DNA of 51,484 bases from Antrodiella citrinella (Eukaryota; Basidiomycota; Agaricomycetes; Polyporales; Steccherinaceae). The position numbers and the translations under genes were made by a program. Shown here one piece after another: positions 1 to 10,908 of this stretch (position 1 is the first letter of the stretch; the number at the start of each line of letters is the position of its first letter). The stretch covers positions 1 to 51,484 of the forward strand of contig SGPM01000195.1 in assembly GCA_004802725.1 (NCBI GenBank), given 5' to 3'. The notes under the pieces were generated by a model. The model did not search any database. It saw only the letters and a list, made by a program, of their open reading frames with translations, and was not told the DNA's origin.

Positions 1-1294
1 CTCCCTTCGGCCTCTGACGCACCGCTCGTAGCGTTGCTTGCGCTTTCAGCATAGATTTCTCTCTCCCATCGACCTATTCCCCTCATTGTTTTATTTCGTT
101 CCGATTCTCATCACAAACTGTTTCTTTCTCACTTCTCACATAGTTCTATTAGTTCTGTAGCTCTGTAAGTTGGCCTAAGCCTGTCCCTTCGTCGTCACGA
201 CGTCGTGTACGAGTGGAAGTTGGAACGCCCAATCGAGCCCAAGGCGCGGGACGATGCGTCTGCAGCGTCCGCGTCCCTTGTACCCATCTTTGCGCCCGCT
301 TGTGTTCCCGTCTCCATCTCACTCACTCGCCTCCTCGTTCTCCCCTCCCTACGACTCGGACGGGAATTGACATGGCACATTCTACTCTTCGACATTTCGT
401 AAATAAAGCAGCCCAGAAATCTAGGATACCAGAGTTTCAGAAATCGAATCGTAGAACATCCTCGGCCCGGACCGAGGCTTTGCTATCATTGTCCAGTCAT
501 AAACTTGATCGCATTGTCAGTGACCTGATCATCGCCAAGCGCAGATTGACATAGACAATTGTCGCAATGCTTTGGCAATGCTTGTCCTGTGCAGTGTAGA
601 GTTAGTTGTTCGCACGAGGAGTCATTATCTCCCGGGCTCCACGGACCACGAGTGATTGGATAGATTCGTCCGGTATGTCAGGAGTGGCGATGGAGGTCTA
701 TACGCTGCTATCACGTAAGCCGTGTTGTCGAAATCGGAAGCGTTCGGATATCTCCGTAAACTTGTAGTTGAGGAACTTGAGGTTCTGATATTTGTACCAC
801 CAGCTACTCCCAATTTCTTGCCACCATGGCGGTACCCGAACGTCACATAAAATATCATGACCAAACATCTGCGGCCCAGTGAAAATACTGTTCATTCTTG
901 ACATCTCCGATCTAAGTATGTTTCGGAGAGAAAGGAGACCCCTCCGGAGCCAGAAAAGTTGGCACTGGGACACTGCGCATTCGCACATGTCATTATAATA
1001 TCATGGAACCGAATTGGTAAGTTCTTATTTGTTTCAGTTCATAGACTTCACGTGCCATGACCAGACTAGGTGTGCCTCGGACTCGATCGGCGGATTTTAA
1101 ATGCTTCAACCTCCTCTGTTTGGTAGTACCGTATGTTCCACACAAGCAGGCTGTGCTCAGTGTGACAGTGCGGAGATATCTCGCTCCCCACCAACATCAC
1201 TGATGATATGTCAGGAAGGACAGGACATTTGCAGAGTCTAGGCGTTGTTTGACCATGCTCCTGTGTCTATGCCTCCGTCGGGCTGTGGCGATCT
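1..1294. other. No supported gene
   Basis: The first 180 bases are pyrimidine-rich, like a fungal promoter or 5' leader. A short reading frame starts at the ATG near 254, but it stops after about 38 codons and shows no domain. No convincing exon chain was found on either strand up to the TATA box at 1300. Confidence 0.4.
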
Positions 1295-1310
1295 TCAGGT
1301 ATAAAAACCC
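1295..1310 (+). promoter_or_regulatory. TATA core promoter of the secreted repeat protein gene
   Basis: The 16-base string TCAGGTATAAAAACCC lies here, with TATAAAAA starting at 1300, 109 bases before the ATG at 1409. The identical 16-mer recurs at 51302, also with its TATA 109 bases before an ATG. A canonical TATA box fits a strongly expressed secreted-protein gene. Confidence 0.7.
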
Positions 1311-1408
1311 CATCGACGACCACACCAACTCTCATCATTCTCAGGATATTTAATTGCCTACGCAACTCACCACTTTACGTCACTCTCACCACCTCGACTT
1401 CAGCCAAA

Positions 1409-1981
1409 ATGCGTTTCTCTCTCTTCGCCTCTCTCCTCATGGTTGCCGCCGCATCATTCGTCGCTGCTGCTCCTACTCCAGAGCCGTACATCGACATCGC
1501 TCCTTACAACTTCGGCGAATTCAACGATTTCAACGGAGGTAATGCTCAGTCGGGCAACTCTGGCAACGCCAACGGTGGCGACGTCATCAACGAGGCCTCT
1601 GGCGCGAGTGCCATCGGGAACGCCGGCACGAGTACGTACTCCGAGTCTGCATCTTATATCTGCAAGCTTACTTTAGCTGACATTGTTCTTCTCGCCATCT
1701 GTAGATACTGCCGGAAACGGTGGTACCTCCACCTCTGGAGACGCTATCGGCGGAAACGGTGCCGATGGCGGAAACGCACGCTCCGGAAACTCTGGCGACG
1801 CCGATGGCGGTTCCGTCATCAACTCTGCTAGCGGCGAGAGCGAGATCATTAATGATGGAACCAGTACGTCTTCTGTCTCTGCTGGTGTTGATCTATTCTG
1901 ACCGTTTGTTCACTCTCAGACACTGCTGGAAACGGTGGCACATCCACAAGCGGTGAAGCCATCGGTGGAAACAGCAACTAA
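1409..1981 (+). CDS. Small secreted Gly/Asn/Ser-rich repeat protein
   Basis: Three exons (1409-1631, 1705-1863, 1920-1981) join in phase to give 147 residues. The N-terminus is a clear signal peptide (MRFSLFASLLMVAAASFVAA). The rest is low-complexity Gly/Asn/Ser/Asp with repeats: the end of exon 1 matches the end of exon 2, and the start of exon 2 (TAGNGGTSTSGDAIGGN) matches exon 3 almost exactly. Both introns are phase 1 and fall at the same point of the repeat, so exon 2 (159 bases, 53 codons) equals one repeat unit. No cysteines or enzymatic motifs were seen. The protein is probably secreted or wall-associated; function unknown. The strong TATA box upstream suggests high or inducible expression. 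Confidence 0.85.
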
Positions 1982-3121
1982 GGGGCTTTGAGGCACATTT
2001 CGCGGATTTTCGTCTTTTTTAAGCTTGGATAAACCAGTTCTTCTGGTATTATTACGAGGCTTAACGTTACCTCTGTATCTATATCAGTGGGGTCGTAGTA
2101 GTACTTGATATCTACTATCATCCATTTGTCTCCTTATAACGCCTGCGCGCCCATACACATGCAAAACCTGAGATAGTACTTGCTCCAGTCAGCTCCGAGT
2201 CATGGATGCTCTTGTCTACTACAGCCAAACCGTATCGATCTAAGCCGCTGCGCGGAAGTTTTCGCAGCCAAAGTAACGCGAGAACACACGACTCGAACCT
2301 CGTGGGCCCATAAGATCGGTTCAGAATGTGAGACGCACCTGCTTTGTCGCAATAATTGTCACGCGCTACTAAGTCCGTTTCGAAGAAGAGAAGGAAGGAA
2401 GGAAGGTCTGTTGCAATCAAACGCCAAAAACAGATGGTAAGCATTACTGCAAGCTGGAGTCGCGGGCACATCTCAGGACGGTTCTTGAATCTCCTTGTGT
2501 ATGAATCCACCCAATAATAGATAATCAGTGATCCATGCACATCCTGAGCAGATTCTTGAGTCAAGTACGACAGCGGAGGGTAATTGATTAACTGCATCTT
2601 CGCCGTGGTTGCATCGTGGCATTGCGGGCGCCAGACTCGACGAACATGGTGCTGAGTTCGAGTTGCCGATTTCGGAAGGGCACTCTGTTTGACTCCGCCC
2701 CGACGTCGTCAAACTGGCTGAACCGTGCCCATCAACGTTCCTTCCTTTCGTACACCCTCTTCTGACCCTTCATATCCCCGTTGCACGATTTCCTATCTTT
2801 GCTACTCTTCGTTCTCGACCTCAGGCCCAACATCAAGCTCGATAGTGGTATACAATCGCGGCGTTCTTCAAGTCTATTGAAACTCTATCACGCGACTTCC
2901 GACGGAAGCTAGGGCGTGGTGGACCTGCGGTGAACTCACGCTCAAACTCCTACTCCAGCAACTCAAATCCATGCCGACGTCGCTTGTGGCCTTCTAGTAC
3001 CCACATCAGTTCTCTATCGCAAGCGCACGCAGAACACGCACCCAACAAAGATAGCCTAGTTACGTGAAAGCACGTTCCGACCACACCTTTGCCTCCTGTA
3101 TAAATCGCAGTACGAACAGCA
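1982..3121. other. Intergenic, possible unassigned exon
   Basis: The part from 1982 to about 2650 shows only chance reading frames. From about 2848 to 3056 one plus-strand frame is open and reads plausibly (for example DFRRKLGRGGPAVNSRSNS), directly upstream of the gene at 3122. It may be a 5' exon of that gene, but no splice joint with matching phase was convincing. A 5' untranslated region is equally possible. Confidence 0.3.
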
Positions 3122-4798
3122 ATGGTCGCAGCCGTTTCCCCGGTACCAGGACCATCAAGTTTACCATCTATGTCTTCGCAGAGCACGAACAACCCTGACT
3201 CAGACCACACCGAATTGTATTATACCGACCTGGAGGATGAAAGAGCTGGCTCGAGTTCTGACACGGAGGATACCTCGTCGTCTTCGGATGGCGAACGCGA
3301 CCGGAAGTACGAGTTGAGGCGTGTGGAACAAAAGTATGGGAAGGGCAAGGTTGAGGATAAGAAGGGCAAGGGGGTGTCTTTCTCGGAGCCTCAGGTCAAG
3401 GTCCCTTTCGCTAGTCACGGCCACGACCGCCCTACCAAGGAGAAGCGCGAAGAGAAGCGAACTTGGTACGACTTGGATCTCTCCTTGGTAGTCGCGCTTG
3501 TGTCTCCCATTGGCAACTGGCTCACCGGGAGTGACCATGTCAAAAATCTCTTTCTCATCCTCCTCTTGATATTCTATTTGCATCAGTTGATCGAAGGTTC
3601 GTTTCTTCATATCTGCAGCTTGTTTGTCTTACCGATATCTTCGTACAATCACATAGTGCCTTGGCAACTCTACCACGCGTCACGTCCTCGGAAGGCTGCC
3701 AAACGCGTTCCACGCACCAACGCTCTCGAACCAACTTCCCTCGCACATCTCGCCCATACCGAACTCAGAAAGCAGGAACTTTTCTTCCTCACCCTCGCAG
3801 TCGTTTCTCCCCTTCTCGGTGCCACACTCATTCGCTTTGTTCTCACCACCCTAGAAGGCGTTGACAATCTGTCTTGGTTCAGCACCACTCTCTTTGTTCT
3901 CGCGACGGCTATCCGTCCTTGGTCACACCTCATGGGTCGCTTGCAGGAGCGCACCCACGAGCTTCACGATACTGTTCACTATCCTTCTGAGGACTCAGAC
4001 GCCCGTCACCAGCTGGAGGTTGACCGCACTCTCCGCACTATCATCCAGCGTCTCGACGCGCTTGACAGCACCGTGCGGGACCTGGAGGAGAATACGGACA
4101 AAATAGACCCTCTCCGCGAAGTCTGTGATGACCTGAGCGAGGCTATTGGCACCATTGAGCGCACCGCTTCCCGTATGGAGCGCAAAGCCGAGACTACGCG
4201 GGTGACACAGGATACTAGGATCAATCTCCTCGAGAACGGTCTTGTGGAGCTTGAAGGGCGCAGGAGACGTGCCCAAGAGGAGATGGAGAGTCGTTTCCGT
4301 CTGTCAACATATACCCATCTCTATGCTGGTTCCCGCCTCTCGTTCCTCTCTACTCTCCTCAATCTCCCTAGCAAGCTTAGTGCTTTCGCTACTCCCTACA
4401 TGGTCTCATTCCTTCCTCCTAACTCTACCAGCATCACTCCCGAGCCGATCAACCTCACTGTTCGGAATCCTCCCATTCTCGACGAGGTCACGACGCCGCA
4501 GTTCCTCACTCGTCTTGAGACCATACCCGAAGCCGACGATTCTGACTCCGAGGGCACCTACGTTTCCGACAAGGACAGTAACTCTGCTACTCCGTCTCGC
4601 AAGCTTGTCACTCCTGGCAAGGACAACAGCCGCAGCAGGAGCAGGAGTATCAGTCACGGTCGGAAGAAGGGCGCTAGGGCGCTCTCGCCGCAGTCTAAGG
4701 TGATTGAGTACGCGAAGGACGTCATGGCCTGGCCGTACAAATCCGCCGTCCATCTGCTCCTGATAATATCCCCTCCGGTGCAGAAGCTTTTCCTTTAA
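3122..4798 (+). CDS. Predicted membrane protein with central coiled coil
   Basis: One frame is open from the ATG at 3122 to TAA at 4796-4798 (558 codons). A 60-base stretch, 3597-3656, has GT...AG ends and keeps frame when removed, so the spliced protein is probably 538 residues. In order: an acidic, Ser-rich N-terminus with a polar Lys-rich stretch; hydrophobic segments near residues 120-158 (including NLFLILLLIFYLHQLIE) and again near 215-275; a long heptad-like coiled coil (IIQRLDALDSTVRDLEENTD onward); an Arg/Ser-rich linker; and a hydrophobic C-terminus. The pattern suggests an organelle or ER membrane protein with a cytosolic coiled coil. I do not recognise the family. Confidence 0.75.
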   Translation: MVAAVSPVPGPSSLPSMSSQSTNNPDSDHTELYYTDLEDERAGSSSDTEDTSSSSDGERDRKYELRRVEQKYGKGKVEDKKGKGVSFSEPQVKVPFASHGHDRPTKEKREEKRTWYDLDLSLVVALVSPIGNWLTGSDHVKNLFLILLLIFYLHQLIEGSFLHICSLFVLPISSYNHIVPWQLYHASRPRKAAKRVPRTNALEPTSLAHLAHTELRKQELFFLTLAVVSPLLGATLIRFVLTTLEGVDNLSWFSTTLFVLATAIRPWSHLMGRLQERTHELHDTVHYPSEDSDARHQLEVDRTLRTIIQRLDALDSTVRDLEENTDKIDPLREVCDDLSEAIGTIERTASRMERKAETTRVTQDTRINLLENGLVELEGRRRRAQEEMESRFRLSTYTHLYAGSRLSFLSTLLNLPSKLSAFATPYMVSFLPPNSTSITPEPINLTVRNPPILDEVTTPQFLTRLETIPEADDSDSEGTYVSDKDSNSATPSRKLVTPGKDNSRSRSRSISHGRKKGARALSPQSKVIEYAKDVMAWPYKSAVHLLLIISPPVQKLFL

Positions 4799-6016
4799 TT
4801 ATCTCCCCTCCCTCTCTCTCGCAGCGACTGGCTAGCTATTATTCCCCCGATTTTATATCCGCATTCGGTCTCGTTTGAAGGATTTATTCCCCCTCTCTCG
4901 TGTTCTTGTCTCGCGTGGAACGACCCTACTACTTGTACTATTCTATGTGATTTGGTTCTTTTACGGAATCGTTAGTGACTATTGGCTGGCTGGCATCCCC
5001 CCATTGTATCGAATATTGTCGTGTTCTCTGTCTCTGTATTGTTGCATGTATGAAATATGGATCTTGGCACATACCACACAAACTTTGAAGTTGGAGTCTA
5101 AGACTCCTTCGCCAAAAGTGCGATGGCGTTTACGTCTGTGTGCGTGGTGTAAAGCGGCGCGCTTATTTTCTACCAGCACTAGACGACAACAGTCACCATG
5201 GATCTCAAGTTTCAACCACATTTACTCCCCCTGCTCAGAAACACATCCATTCTGTCGTATTCGGCCTGTAATTTGGACACTGTCAACAAGTCGTCATAAC
5301 TCTGCTCATCCACTCGTCAGGGGTATAGTGACCTCACGGTCCTCACCTCCGCGCAGAGTTCCGCGGTGAACCCACTGTCGGTCATATATAAATATCTGGA
5401 GTAAGTCGCAAACTTGCGTAACATTTGACGATATCGCGAACTAACGAGAGTCTCAAAGCAGAAGATTGACATGACGGATGTCCTCCGTGGCCGTTTGCTA
5501 GGTTCCAGGCGCTTTCACGATAATCTACTTCGAGCCTGTGCCCGTCTTGTTCCATCAACTCCTCACCTTCATATCGCAGGCATCATATGTACAGTTCAAG
5601 GCTATTAACACATCGTTCTTTCCGGCGTCGTGGCCTAACCTTCAACTTACCACGTCAGCGCGTCCCGAGCGCTTGCTCTTTTGGGCAGGTCTTTCTCCTT
5701 TAACGCTGCCACTTTGGGCCTTCCGATTGTTGTGGACGACGGACATACCGTTCCGCGAGACAACGTTATTGGAGTTGCACTCGTAATAAGCAACGCCGAA
5801 AAACATTCTAGGTGGCTGTCATTGTGCTCGACTTGGGGCCGTCTTGTATTTCGTTGTCGCCTACACCCTTGGACCGCCGCTCTCGAATCGGAGGGTTTTC
5901 CTGATAATTCGGACGCGAATGTCGAGTCTTCTTCTCTCATCGACGTTTATACCCCCTTCGCTGTCTCTTGCTTGCCTTTCCTGCTAATCTGGGCTGAGCC
6001 TCGGCGAATCACGACA
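4799..6016. other. Intergenic, upstream of STE3-like receptor
   Basis: No exon chain could be supported. A 45-codon ATG frame starts near 5471 but lacks a signal peptide and a C-terminal CaaX box. The frame of the receptor stays open upstream of its ATG (from about 5681), but the residues there do not resemble the family. Confidence 0.4.
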
Positions 6017-7837
6017 ATGCGCATCGAGCTCCCCGTCCTCTCTTTCCTCTGTGTGGCGTTGATCACCTTGTTGTCCCCTCTGCATTGGAAGTCACGCAAT
6101 GTCGCAGTGCTGTCGACCATAATCTGGCTGTTCGTAGCCAACTTGATTCAAGGGATCAACAGCGCGATATGGCTCAGAGACGCCACAGCGCGGTACCCCG
6201 TGTGGTGCGACATCTGTGAGTTTCGTTCACCTTCGTCACCACACGTGTTTTACTGATATACAACACAGCAACCAAGCTCCTCTTGGGATCCCACATCTCT
6301 GTAGCAGCTTCATGCGCGTGTATCTGCCAGCACCTACACTTTCTATCTGCAAACACAAACACAAAGCAACGACAACACAGAAACCTCGTCGAATGTAGCA
6401 TATGCATTTTCTTGCCGCTGGTTTATATGGCACTCCGTGAGTGGCAATAAGTTTCTTTACGAGCATGCTGCTTATGCCGTCTCAGATACTCTTGTTCAAA
6501 CTCATCGCTTCGACCTGTCACCCAGCTTTGGATGCACAGCTTCAACGTATATATCTTCGCCAGCGATAATCCTGGTCTGGTTACCTATCTTGATCCTTTG
6601 TAGCATAACCCTTCTCTACGCAGGCTCCGCTGTCATTCTACACTTCGGTCGCAGTATCAAGCTCTCGGACGGTTCACGCGTTCATCTCAACTCCGTCAAT
6701 TTCACATTCCTCCGACCGCTCACCACTGCAATCCTTATATCCCTCTTCGTTCTATTTTCGTCCATCTTCAGCCTTTATGCATACGTTCATGCCGCTGGTG
6801 GTCTTCGCCACTGGTCCTGGTCTCAGGTGCACGCCACTATGAGTGTTGTTTTCGTCGCGGAGTCCTCACTCGATTTGATGCGCATAGAAGTCGGATGGTG
6901 GGTTACCCCGGTATCCACTTTCGTCTACTTCGCCATGACCGTCTTTGGCCTCCTCTGTGGCGCAAATGACGAGTCTGTCTTCGGGTTCAGCACCGTCCAG
7001 CGATGGTATCAAACGCGCATCTTGGGGCGTACGATGGACATCGAGTCTTTCATCTACTCTGACGATGTTTCGCCATCTATCATCCTCAATCCCAGCCCCC
7101 ACAAACGCGGGTCTTTGCCAGGATGGAATAACACCCTGCGCTTCGCACATAGCACAGAGGCAGCTAGACCTAAGATACCCAAGATTGCGTGCGACACGCC
7201 TCCATCACTTTCCGCTTCCTCCGACACCGAGTCAGACGCATCCTTCATCATGTCCACGTTGAATTATGTTCAGTCACCAACAGGGAGAAAGGCACTTGGT
7301 TTGCCGTCACCCACATTGGAGGCTACGCCCGAGGTTCACGTACCAATGGTCACCCTTCTAGAGTCTGTCCCTGCTGTCAATCCGGACAGACTTTCGGTGG
7401 TAGACCCAACCCTGGGGGTTTCTGCTTCCCCTGCTGATTCTATCCTTTCAGCGGCATGGCCAGAGCCGCCCTCCACCCTTCCCATATCTCCTCTGACCCT
7501 CAGCCCACTTCCCGTCTCGCCCACTCCTTCTCTCCGTCAAAGCACCCCGAGCCCACAATTGACACGTTCAACTTCCGTGGCGTCGTCAACGATCAGCATG
7601 TCTGCATATGGGCCCGACGCTAGCTTCCTTCCAAGCCGTCACTCTGTTCGACCATTTGAGGATTCCGGCGTACCCACTATCATCCTGCCACCCTCATCCA
7701 GGACGGTTAGGAAGATGAGAAGCAAGGATTCGTTTGCGGCGAAGGCGTTGCATATCGGTCGGGAGAGGCCTTCTGGAAGGCGTGTGAATGGGTTTGATGA
7801 AGGGGTGTACATGACAGTAGTGCAGGAAACTCTGTGA
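6017..7837 (+). CDS. STE3: STE3-type pheromone receptor (GPCR)
   Basis: Exons 6017-6215, 6269-6436 and 6486-7837 join in phase to 572 residues. The N-terminal half carries the seven-helix fungal STE3 fold: the protein starts close to helix 1 (MRIELPVLSFLCVALITLL), followed by the family hallmark around TM2/TM3 (NLIQGINSAIW, then PVWCDISTKLLLGSHISVAA). The later stretch HRFDLSPSFGCTASTYISSP matches the extracellular loop before TM5. The C-terminal ~250 residues are a Ser/Pro-rich cytosolic tail, typical of basidiomycete receptors. It would sense a farnesylated peptide pheromone at the plasma membrane and signal through a G protein. No pheromone precursor gene was recognised nearby, so it may be a non-mating-type paralogue. 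The start was chosen because earlier in-frame sequence is not receptor-like. Confidence 0.9.
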
Positions 7838-8960
7838 CGCATGTTCGTATTGTTGAAGTCCAACTTGAAATCGTAAGTAACCCTCTTCTTCCACCAGCTA
7901 GCCCTCGGCGACGCTCTCAAATTTTTCGACCCCGATACCATATATTCTACTCCTTTCTTTAAGACTGGACACCACTGTATCCTTCCGTTGTTCTCTTCAC
8001 TGTAGCTTGACCCTCTGTATCATAGATTTTCCGTATTGTAGATCTCACTCGTTGCTGACACCGCGAGCTCACGTAAGCCACATGACAATATCAAGCGCCC
8101 GCTCCTGCCCACTGTTGGTTACGGTTACAACTCCCACTTTGCTACGTATGTACACTTTGAGAACGAAATCTCTTTTTCAGAATCATATGTCATATCAACC
8201 ATCTTCGAGGATTTCCACGATGATAAACGTTGATGACGCTCAAGTTTCTCATACGTAGTATAAACACAAATTTCTTGGCGTGCGCTGCCCACAAAACTCA
8301 GCGACCACTGCTGGCATCTTGTAAGTGCCTCATACCGTGACTGTACTCGACATCCATGTAAAGGATCCACTCACATCTATTCTCAGATAACCAGTACTGT
8401 GGACTAGACTTTTCCGTCCTGATCATCACGCTCGACATTCTTTCCAATGGACAGAGTTGCACGCCGAGAGAACGTTCAAAGGTGACAAATAATAATGTGG
8501 ACCTCAACCCGCAAGTTCCCCTACCTTCTACGGATCCAGAATATGAGCACCTTGGCTCATCTGAATCGTGAAAAGAAGAAATCATTCCACGTGACGCACG
8601 GATGGCTATGCATGAGACTTCGCGCCCAGATAACATTTGTTGATCTCCACGCTATCCACGCTACCTGTTCTTTGGTCAGAGTTCCATTCTAGAGCTCGGT
8701 ATCTAATCGGTACGTGTTCAACCTGACAAGGCTGTGCAATTGGAAAGCTAATACGGATTCTCACATTGTCTACAGCGACCTGACCACGAGGCCACATAAA
8801 GGACGGGCTTTGTACAGAAGCTCTTGTGGTGCAGCTGCCTCACTTTGCACACGTTCCCGAGAAGAGGCGGAGGCAATTACAAGGTATACGAAACGTCCCT
8901 TCCATTGCACATCTACCAGCTTACTTACAGATCTTCGCAGTCCCTTCCATACCTCCTTCA
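7838..8960. other. Intergenic; possible signal-peptide exon of next gene
   Basis: No complete gene was found. Between 8806 and 8883 a segment flanked by an acceptor and a GTATAC donor reads TLHTFPRRGGGNYK, and 8931-8960 reads IFAVPSIPPS in frame with the next gene. These could be its missing 5' exons, but no ATG-bearing exon could be joined. Confidence 0.3.
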
Positions 8961-9898
8961 ATGCCACAATTATACCGTCGTAAAGGTGGTGGTGGTAAAG
9001 GCAAAACGGGTAGTGCCGTTGGCTCGAAGGGTGCGCCTGTTACGGTCTCCGGGCCCACGGGACGCAAGACCGCCGTTGCGTACGGTCTCGGCGGAGGAAC
9101 TGTGTCTACTATCCCGAGCGGGCAACCATTTGCCGGTCGCACAATAGGAGGAGGGACCAGGACTGAGGTATACGGTGGCCAGTAAGTTTTCTTCTGTAGC
9201 AAACGTCCTGCAGCGCTAAATGATGTCGTGTTGCAGAACGTATGGTAGTGGGTACCCCGGTAATAATTTTCGAGGAGTAGGATCCTACCCAGGCTTCCCG
9301 TTCACGTTCTGGCCTGTGATATGGCCTGTGCCGAATGCTGGCTATGGCGGGATTTATCTCCACAACAATCAGGTATGTTTCTGTCGCAGCTGGCACGATG
9401 AAGTACTAACACATATCTCTTTGTCGTCAGTACGGTCAACCCAGTAATACTTCACGTCCAGGAGGTCCATTGGCGCAGGCCCAGTTCACGTCTCCGACAT
9501 CTAACAGTACCTTTCACGTCATGTCGGACAACTCCACTGTGACTTCGCTCATTGGCTCCATCACCGCCAACTGCACACTTGGTTCTAATACGTCAACAAC
9601 GCCCATCCCTTACTCGTCCCAACCACTTCCAGAGCAGGCGGTTCAGTACTATCGTACAAGCAGCGTCGTGCTCACTCTGGATGGATACAATGACACGGCT
9701 GCGCTGTCGAATAACCAGACAGCTCCTGACGTACCGCTTCCGAGTTGGGTCGATCTCAAGACCTTGAATTGTCTGAATTCTACCATCGGTCAGGCGGTCC
9801 CCCTCATCAGCGATGCATCAATGACCATAGCCTCTCTTCCTGCTTTTGGCACGCTCTGTCTGGTTTGGTTGATGTCTTTATGTGCGTTTAGGTTTTAG
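8961..9898 (+). CDS. Secreted or wall-type protein with hydrophobic C-terminal tail
   Basis: Exons 8961-9181, 9237-9372 and 9431-9898 join in phase to 274 residues from the ATG at 8961. The order is a basic Gly/Lys-rich start (YRRKGGGGKGKTG), a Gly/Tyr/Pro-rich block (TYGSGYPGNNFRGVGSYPGF, then WPVIWPVPNAGYGG), and a Thr/Ser/Asn-rich region with many N-glycosylation sequons. Two conserved-looking cysteines (ANCTLGSN and LNCLNSTIG) follow, then a hydrophobic tail (FGTLCLVWLMSLCAF) that looks like a GPI-anchor signal or TM anchor. The architecture resembles an uncharacterised Agaricomycete family. The predicted N-terminus lacks a signal peptide, so an upstream exon is probably missing from this model. 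Confidence 0.75.
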
Positions 9899-10060
9899 TC
9901 CTCCTTCTCTGGCGCAGCTCGGTGATGTATATACTACAACATCTTCCCTTCGTAACGTCGTACGGTTTATTGAAGAATGACTTCGAGACTGTCTCAGAGC
10001 GGAAACAGAGCTAACGCAACGAAGCTACACAACTCGGCGGAAGGCATGTCTGGTAGGCTT

Positions 10061-10908
10061 TCACGTCGATGGACTCAAAGTCTCAATGTGATCACCATAG
10101 TCTGCAAAGTAATATGGGTAACGCCTTATTTTCTTCGAACCTGGTCACGTACCTGCGATCGCCTTCTTGGTCATAGCCAACCCGCGGACTTGGCCGGCTT
10201 CCCGCTCCTTGTCGTTTGCGGCAAGCTCATGCTGTTGTCGCTGCACGATGGCCTAGAACGAAGCGCTCTTTAATTGTGACGCATAGGAACGAGACAAAGG
10301 GCCACCGACGAGAAACTTCTTCATCTCTTCGTGTATAGCAGTCAGAATGCGACGAATGTCATCGCATATACCCGCATTTTCCATCACAAAATGCTCGTAT
10401 ATGCTATCCCTATAGACCAAAATGTGAGTCCCAGCAGTTTCGCGTACAACTTTTGCATATTACATCTGCTTTGCAGCGTCAGCAAACTCGTCTGCCCTTG
10501 TTGCGCCCTGCATACAGTCAGCGCAGTGCAGCGAAAACAATCACTGGGGAAATAACCTACACATCTGAGCAGATCTGTCTTGGCCATCTCCAAGAACTTC
10601 TGCTCCTGTTCTTGCTTCTTCTTCTCCCAGGATGCTTTGGGTCAATATCATCAGCGTCTCGAAACTTGAAGAACCCACTGGCACTAAGGCTATACGCACT
10701 TTGCATTTGCTTGGCTACCAACTCCATGATTCTACAGGCATTGTCATTTCAAATATACCGTAAACGAGGGTGTGAAAAGTTACCCATTATCATCGCTATC
10801 CTGTGATTGCTGTGGAAACTAAAGACGTCGGTCAATACGACACAACTCCACAGGAAGCCTGGCATCAAGTAGCTTAAATCTCACCTTGTTCGAGTTCTTT
10901 CCCGCCAT
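10061..10908 (-). CDS. Small coiled-coil protein in eight short exons
   Basis: Eight exons on the minus strand (10885-10908, 10784-10809, 10700-10731, 10561-10634, 10464-10507, 10310-10409, 10153-10252, 10061-10101) join without phase conflict to 146 residues. All introns are 51-75 bases with AG acceptors. Intron 6 (10253-10309) has a weak GTCGGT donor; it is in frame but contains the TAG at 10253-10255, so reading through it would end the protein at 118 residues. The product is hydrophilic and helical, starting MAGKNSNKQSQDSDDNG, with a coiled-coil-like run (TSWEKKKQEQEQKFLEMAKT) and the end DYGDHIETLSPST. No family was recognised. It is divergent from the Myb-kinase gene. The smooth joining and lack of internal stops support a real gene. 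Confidence 0.7.

Noticed and set aside
2270..2330. tRNA-like B box (GGTTCGAGTC on the minus strand)
   Set aside because: The T-arm loop is eight bases, no A box lies at the right distance, and no acceptor stem pairs.
2118..2597. 159-codon minus-strand open frame
   Set aside because: No domain, no signal peptide, biased toward rare-looking composition, and no ATG context or promoter. Treated as chance.
5681..6016. Upstream extension of the STE3-like receptor in the same open frame
   Set aside because: The residues are not receptor-like, and the family begins near helix 1, which matches the ATG at 6017.
4800..9000. Short peptides that might be CaaX pheromone precursors
   Set aside because: None ended in Cys-aliphatic-aliphatic-X before a stop within a 40-70 codon frame on either strand.
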